A stretch of 6,386 nt of DNA, from contig JAJXPD010000128.1 in assembly GCA_021641325.1 (NCBI GenBank), forward strand, positions 1 through 6,386. The letters are read 5' to 3'. The first letter of the stretch is position 1, and every line of letters starts with the position of its first letter. A program made the translations under genes and the position numbers. The notes beneath the pieces were generated by a model. The model saw nothing but the letters and a program-made list of their open reading frames with translations, was not told where the DNA came from and searched no databases. The DNA is from Opitutales bacterium. GTDB taxonomy: Bacteria; Verrucomicrobiota; Verrucomicrobiia; Opitutales; Intestinicryptomonadaceae. Of the stretch, positions 3,481-6,386 are shown piece by piece.

Positions 3481-6198
3481 ATGAATTTGCTTCAACGATT
3501 TTCCTCTTTCGCGCCCGCGCTTTTGTGTGCGGCTTCCGCGTTCGCGGCTTCGTACAAAGTCGAGACCTTCGGGGACGTTCCGTTCGTCTCGGTTGACGGA
3601 AAGGCGGTGAAGTCGCGCCACTTCCTCGGTTGGACGGGCGGCGGAACGACTCCGCGCGTCGCCGACAAATGGGAGGATTTTTCCCTCGACGTCTCCCATT
3701 CCGCCGACACAAATTCCGCCGCGCTCCGCATTCTTGTGGGCAACGACGTCTCCGAGCTTTGCGTTTCGAAGCTCGAACTCGAAAACCTCTCCGACGGCTC
3801 GCGCATTTCGCTTTACGATTTTTCCGCAAAGCCCTACGACAAATCCAAGCTTTCGTGGCTGTTCCCCAAGGAAATCCGCCCGCAGCCCGAAGTTGCAATG
3901 CAAAACGAAGTTCTCGACGGCATGCCCGTTTTGCGGATAACAAAAAAGCAGAAAGACGCCACGTTCGACAGGCTCGTATTCCACATCAGGTGTTTTTCGC
4001 TGAAAAAGGGCGTGAAATACCGCGTGCATGTTCGGGCGAAAACCGACGTGCCGTCGAAAATGCTTTTGATGGCGTATGTCCTCAATCCGTACCGAAATTT
4101 GTCCGACAACAAAATTCCCGTGTTCGGCTCGCAGGTGAAAATCGCGGGCGAAGCGGGGGTCGAGTTTGTGCATTTCGGCGTTCCCGCGCTTTGCAACCCC
4201 GCCGACGAAAACGCGAAGCGGCAGATTGACGCGGCTTTCGCCGAGCTTTTGGCGGCGAACCCGAAGGCCCGCGCGATAGTGCGCATTCCCACCGAAAACG
4301 CCGAGCACCGCAGAACCCACCCCGACGAAGTTTTAATGTCTTTCGACGGCAAGCCCATTACGCGCGGCTACGACGGCGCAAGCTATTCGTCGCCGTCGTC
4401 GGAATCTTTCGGAAAAATTGCCTCCGAGGGAATCCGCAACACCATCGAATACATAGAATCTAAATACGCCGACAACATAGCGGGATACCACCCGACGGGC
4501 GGGCAGTCGGGCGAATTTTTCTACGGGGCGTCGGGCGAGTCCGCATTCGGCGGCTACGACACCGCGACTCTTGCGGCATGGCGCAAGTGGCTTGCGGAAA
4601 AATACAAAACTCCCGAAGCTTTGCAAAAGGCGTGGCGGTCGAAGACCGCCGTTCCGTTCGCGGAAATGCGCGTGCCGACCCCCGACGAGCGCGGCAAAAA
4701 CACTTCGCACCTGCTCAATCCCGAAGTCTCCGCTTCCGTTGCCGACTTCAACGCGTTCTTGCAGGACGAAATGGCGAACCTCGTTTTGCGCTTCGCAAAA
4801 ACTGTCCGCGAAACGTGCCGCGGGCTGGGCAGGGACAGGCTGTCGCTCGTGTTTTTCGGGTACGCGTACGAGCTGTCGGGCTTCCCCAATTCGCCCGCGG
4901 TTGCGGGACACTACGCGCTTGCGAAGATTTTGAAGTCGCCGTACGTCGATATTGTCTCTGGGCCGATTTCCTATTCGGGCAGGGGCTTGGGCGGCGTAAA
5001 GCTTTCGATGAGTGCGGCGGACAGCTTTGCCAATTCGGGCAAAATGTGGTTCGACGAAGACGACAACAGAACATACCTGCTTTGGACGAGCGGCTCTCCG
5101 CAATATGTCGCCGACAAAGCCCAGCGGACGCTTTCCGACACGAGGAAAGTCATGCGCAGAAATCTCTCGCAGGAGATTGTCCGCAATCATGGCTCTTGGT
5201 GGATGGACTTGTTCGGTTGCGGCTGGTTCAACGACCCCGAAATTTGGCGCGAAATGAAGGACGCCCGCGCCGCCGAACTTGACATGCTCGAACGTCCCCA
5301 GCCCTATCGCCCCGAAATCGCGCTTATCCATTCCGACAAGTCCGTGATGTACATAGGCGGCAACGGCGCGTCGTTTGCGACATCGCGGCAGCTTCTTGAC
5401 GGCGGCAGAGCCGCAATGAGCCGCGCGGGAACGTCTTTCGGGCAGTACATTTTGGAGGACGCGCTCGACGGCAAACTCTCCGCAAAACTGCGCGTCTACC
5501 TGTTGGCGTCGGCGTTGACGAAGCGCGAGCGCGAAATCCTTGCGACGGCGTCTGAAAAGTCGGCGTCGATGTGGTGCTGGACGGCGGGGCTTGTGGACTT
5601 GTCGGAAAACGTCTATTCTCTCGACGCAGTGCGCGAGCTTACGGGCTTCGATGTGTCGCATGCGGGCGACGTTCCCGCAGTCGCCCATTCGACCTCTGCG
5701 GGCTTGGCGGCGGGGCTTCCCGCAAAATTCGGCGTGCCGCAAAAAGTAAAGCCGCTTCTTTCGCCCGCCGCCCGCGACGGCGACACGGTTTTGGCGAAGT
5801 ATGCCGACGGCTCGAATGCCGTTGTTCTCCGCACTTCCGGCAGACGCCCGCAGATGTTCGTGGGGACTACCGTCGTGCCCGAATCGCTCTACCGTCTGAT
5901 GGCGTCGGTTTCGGGCGCGCATGTCTACACAAAACAGCCCGCGTCGGTCTACGCAAACGGCGCGTATGTGTCGATTACCGCGACGACTTCGGAAGCGCAC
6001 AAAATCGACCTCGGGCGCGAGGCGGAAGTGTTCGACGCGCTTTCGGGCGAAAGGCTCGGCAAAGCCCGCGTCTTCGAGTTCGACATGAAAAAGGGCGACG
6101 TGAAATTCCTGCGGCTCGGCGCGGGCAACTCTCAGTACGGCGCGAGGAACGAGAACGTCTCCGTGTTCCGCAGAATCGTGAATATGATTGTCGAATAG
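3481..6198 (+). CDS. Secreted GH42-like putative glycoside hydrolase (clan GH-A type TIM barrel)
   Basis: The 905-residue product begins with a Sec signal peptide: MNLLQR, a hydrophobic core to about 20, and a likely cut after AFA at residue 22. Residues 23 to about 200 look like a beta-rich accessory domain. A TIM-barrel region (about 225-600) resembles GH42 beta-galactosidases and related uncharacterised proteins, notably the W.KWL.EKY.T.EAL..AW block at 367-385 and P.PDERG at 399-405. Candidate catalytic glutamates are Glu345 (QSGEFFYG) and Glu526 (WFDEDDNRT). From about 610 a Rossmann-like middle domain (EIALIHSDKS; LLASALTKRE at 674-683) resembles the GH42 trimerisation domain, and a beta domain ends near 880. 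The start at 3481 was chosen for the signal peptide; the frame is open further upstream to 3016 only as an antisense shadow of rpsA. The last 22 residues are encoded in the overlap with the DUF2752 gene. The substrate is unknown; galactosides or other plant or host glycans are guesses. Confidence 0.88.
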   Translation: MNLLQRFSSFAPALLCAASAFAASYKVETFGDVPFVSVDGKAVKSRHFLGWTGGGTTPRVADKWEDFSLDVSHSADTNSAALRILVGNDVSELCVSKLELENLSDGSRISLYDFSAKPYDKSKLSWLFPKEIRPQPEVAMQNEVLDGMPVLRITKKQKDATFDRLVFHIRCFSLKKGVKYRVHVRAKTDVPSKMLLMAYVLNPYRNLSDNKIPVFGSQVKIAGEAGVEFVHFGVPALCNPADENAKRQIDAAFAELLAANPKARAIVRIPTENAEHRRTHPDEVLMSFDGKPITRGYDGASYSSPSSESFGKIASEGIRNTIEYIESKYADNIAGYHPTGGQSGEFFYGASGESAFGGYDTATLAAWRKWLAEKYKTPEALQKAWRSKTAVPFAEMRVPTPDERGKNTSHLLNPEVSASVADFNAFLQDEMANLVLRFAKTVRETCRGLGRDRLSLVFFGYAYELSGFPNSPAVAGHYALAKILKSPYVDIVSGPISYSGRGLGGVKLSMSAADSFANSGKMWFDEDDNRTYLLWTSGSPQYVADKAQRTLSDTRKVMRRNLSQEIVRNHGSWWMDLFGCGWFNDPEIWREMKDARAAELDMLERPQPYRPEIALIHSDKSVMYIGGNGASFATSRQLLDGGRAAMSRAGTSFGQYILEDALDGKLSAKLRVYLLASALTKREREILATASEKSASMWCWTAGLVDLSENVYSLDAVRELTGFDVSHAGDVPAVAHSTSAGLAAGLPAKFGVPQKVKPLLSPAARDGDTVLAKYADGSNAVVLRTSGRRPQMFVGTTVVPESLYRLMASVSGAHVYTKQPASVYANGAYVSITATTSEAHKIDLGREAEVFDALSGERLGKARVFEFDMKKGDVKFLRLGAGNSQYGARNENVSVFRRIVNMIVE

Positions 6199-6386
6199 AA
6201 CACCGCCTGCGCCAAATGGGGAATCCGCAACACAGGCGGCGCGACAGTCCCAACAACGGCAATCGGCAGTAAAACCATCGCAAGCGCGTTTTGCGAAAAC
6301 GCCGCGCGGAAATCGCCGTGCGTGAGCGCGTGCAGGGCGCGGAGCGTGCCGCAGCCGGGGCAGTGCAGGTGCGTAATCAGGTTCGT
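6132..6386 (-). CDS. DUF2752 domain-containing membrane protein (partial, N-terminus outside the window)
   Basis: The - strand is open from the window edge to a TGA at 6134-6132, giving 84 residues. It carries the hallmark of DUF2752: HCPGCGTLRALHALTHGDF (residues 8-26, with Cys9 and Cys12), followed by AAF.QNALA. Two hydrophobic segments follow (about 34-53 and 61-72), then ILRNTETFSFLAPY, the RN...FLAP ending I associate with this family. DUF2752 proteins are small integral membrane proteins of unknown function with a conserved CPxCG motif. The start codon lies beyond 6386, so the missing part is probably a short first transmembrane segment. The gene overlaps the convergent GH42-like gene by 67 bases (6132-6198). 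Confidence is high for the family and moderate for the exact C-terminus. Confidence 0.82.
   Translation of the reverse strand, partial: TNLITHLHCPGCGTLRALHALTHGDFRAAFSQNALAMVLLPIAVVGTVAPPVLRIPHLAQAVFYSTIIFTILRNTETFSFLAPY

Noticed and set aside
4333..6000. A 555-codon open frame on the - strand across the hydrolase gene
   Set aside because: The product is rich in Arg, Ala and Gly with no recognisable domain, and the opposite strand encodes a coherent secreted enzyme. It is a GC-bias shadow.
6203..6239. Inverted repeat CCGCCTG/CAGGCGG just after the hydrolase stop, considered as a terminator
   Set aside because: The loop is 23 bases, no T-run follows on either strand, and the sequence lies within the DUF2752 coding region.
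1..6386. Search for CRISPR repeats, tRNA genes, insertion sequences, toxin-antitoxin pairs or phage genes
   Set aside because: No regularly spaced repeats, cloverleaf, transposase, or small paired ORFs were seen by eye on either strand.

Overview
The window looks like ordinary chromosomal sequence from a GC-rich, Gram-negative-type bacterium. Verrucomicrobiota, perhaps Opitutae-like, is my best guess. The reasons are a Ser-46-type HPr, a six-domain ribosomal protein S1, a lipoprotein version of a sugar isomerase/epimerase, and a large secreted GH42-like protein of a style I associate with Verrucomicrobiota, Lentisphaerota and Planctomycetota. The assignment rests on remembered family resemblance, not on a search.

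Layout, left to right. (1) Positions 1-69 are open in frame 1 and may be the tail of an upstream gene. HPr (ptsH) follows on the + strand at 72-353. (2) Positions 354-490 separate two convergent genes and hold a strong terminator for each strand. (3) On the - strand lies a lipoprotein of the xylose-isomerase-like TIM-barrel family (491-1315). Behind it, also on the - strand, is rpsA (1521-3182), with its own strong terminator in the gap between them. (4) Positions 3183-3480 form a divergent intergenic region. It holds a structured rpsA leader (three inverted repeats and a Shine-Dalgarno site) and a candidate promoter for the + strand gene. (5) Positions 3481-6198 encode a secreted 905-residue GH42-like putative glycoside hydrolase. 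(6) At the right edge, a - strand DUF2752 membrane protein (6132-6386, N-terminus outside the window) overlaps the last 67 bases of the hydrolase gene tail to tail.

Functionally there is no single operon. HPr is a carbon-regulation component and S1 a core translation factor. The lipoprotein isomerase and the secreted hydrolase could both serve use of plant or host glycans, but they are in separate units and nothing here ties them together. I found no CRISPR array, mobile element, tRNA, rRNA or defence system. I do not see a wholly new system. The points most worth a second look are the hydrolase/DUF2752 overlap, where the hydrolase's extra C-terminal tail coincides with the overlap; the rpsA leader, with a duplicated Shine-Dalgarno-like motif; and the atypical active-site region of the hydrolase.
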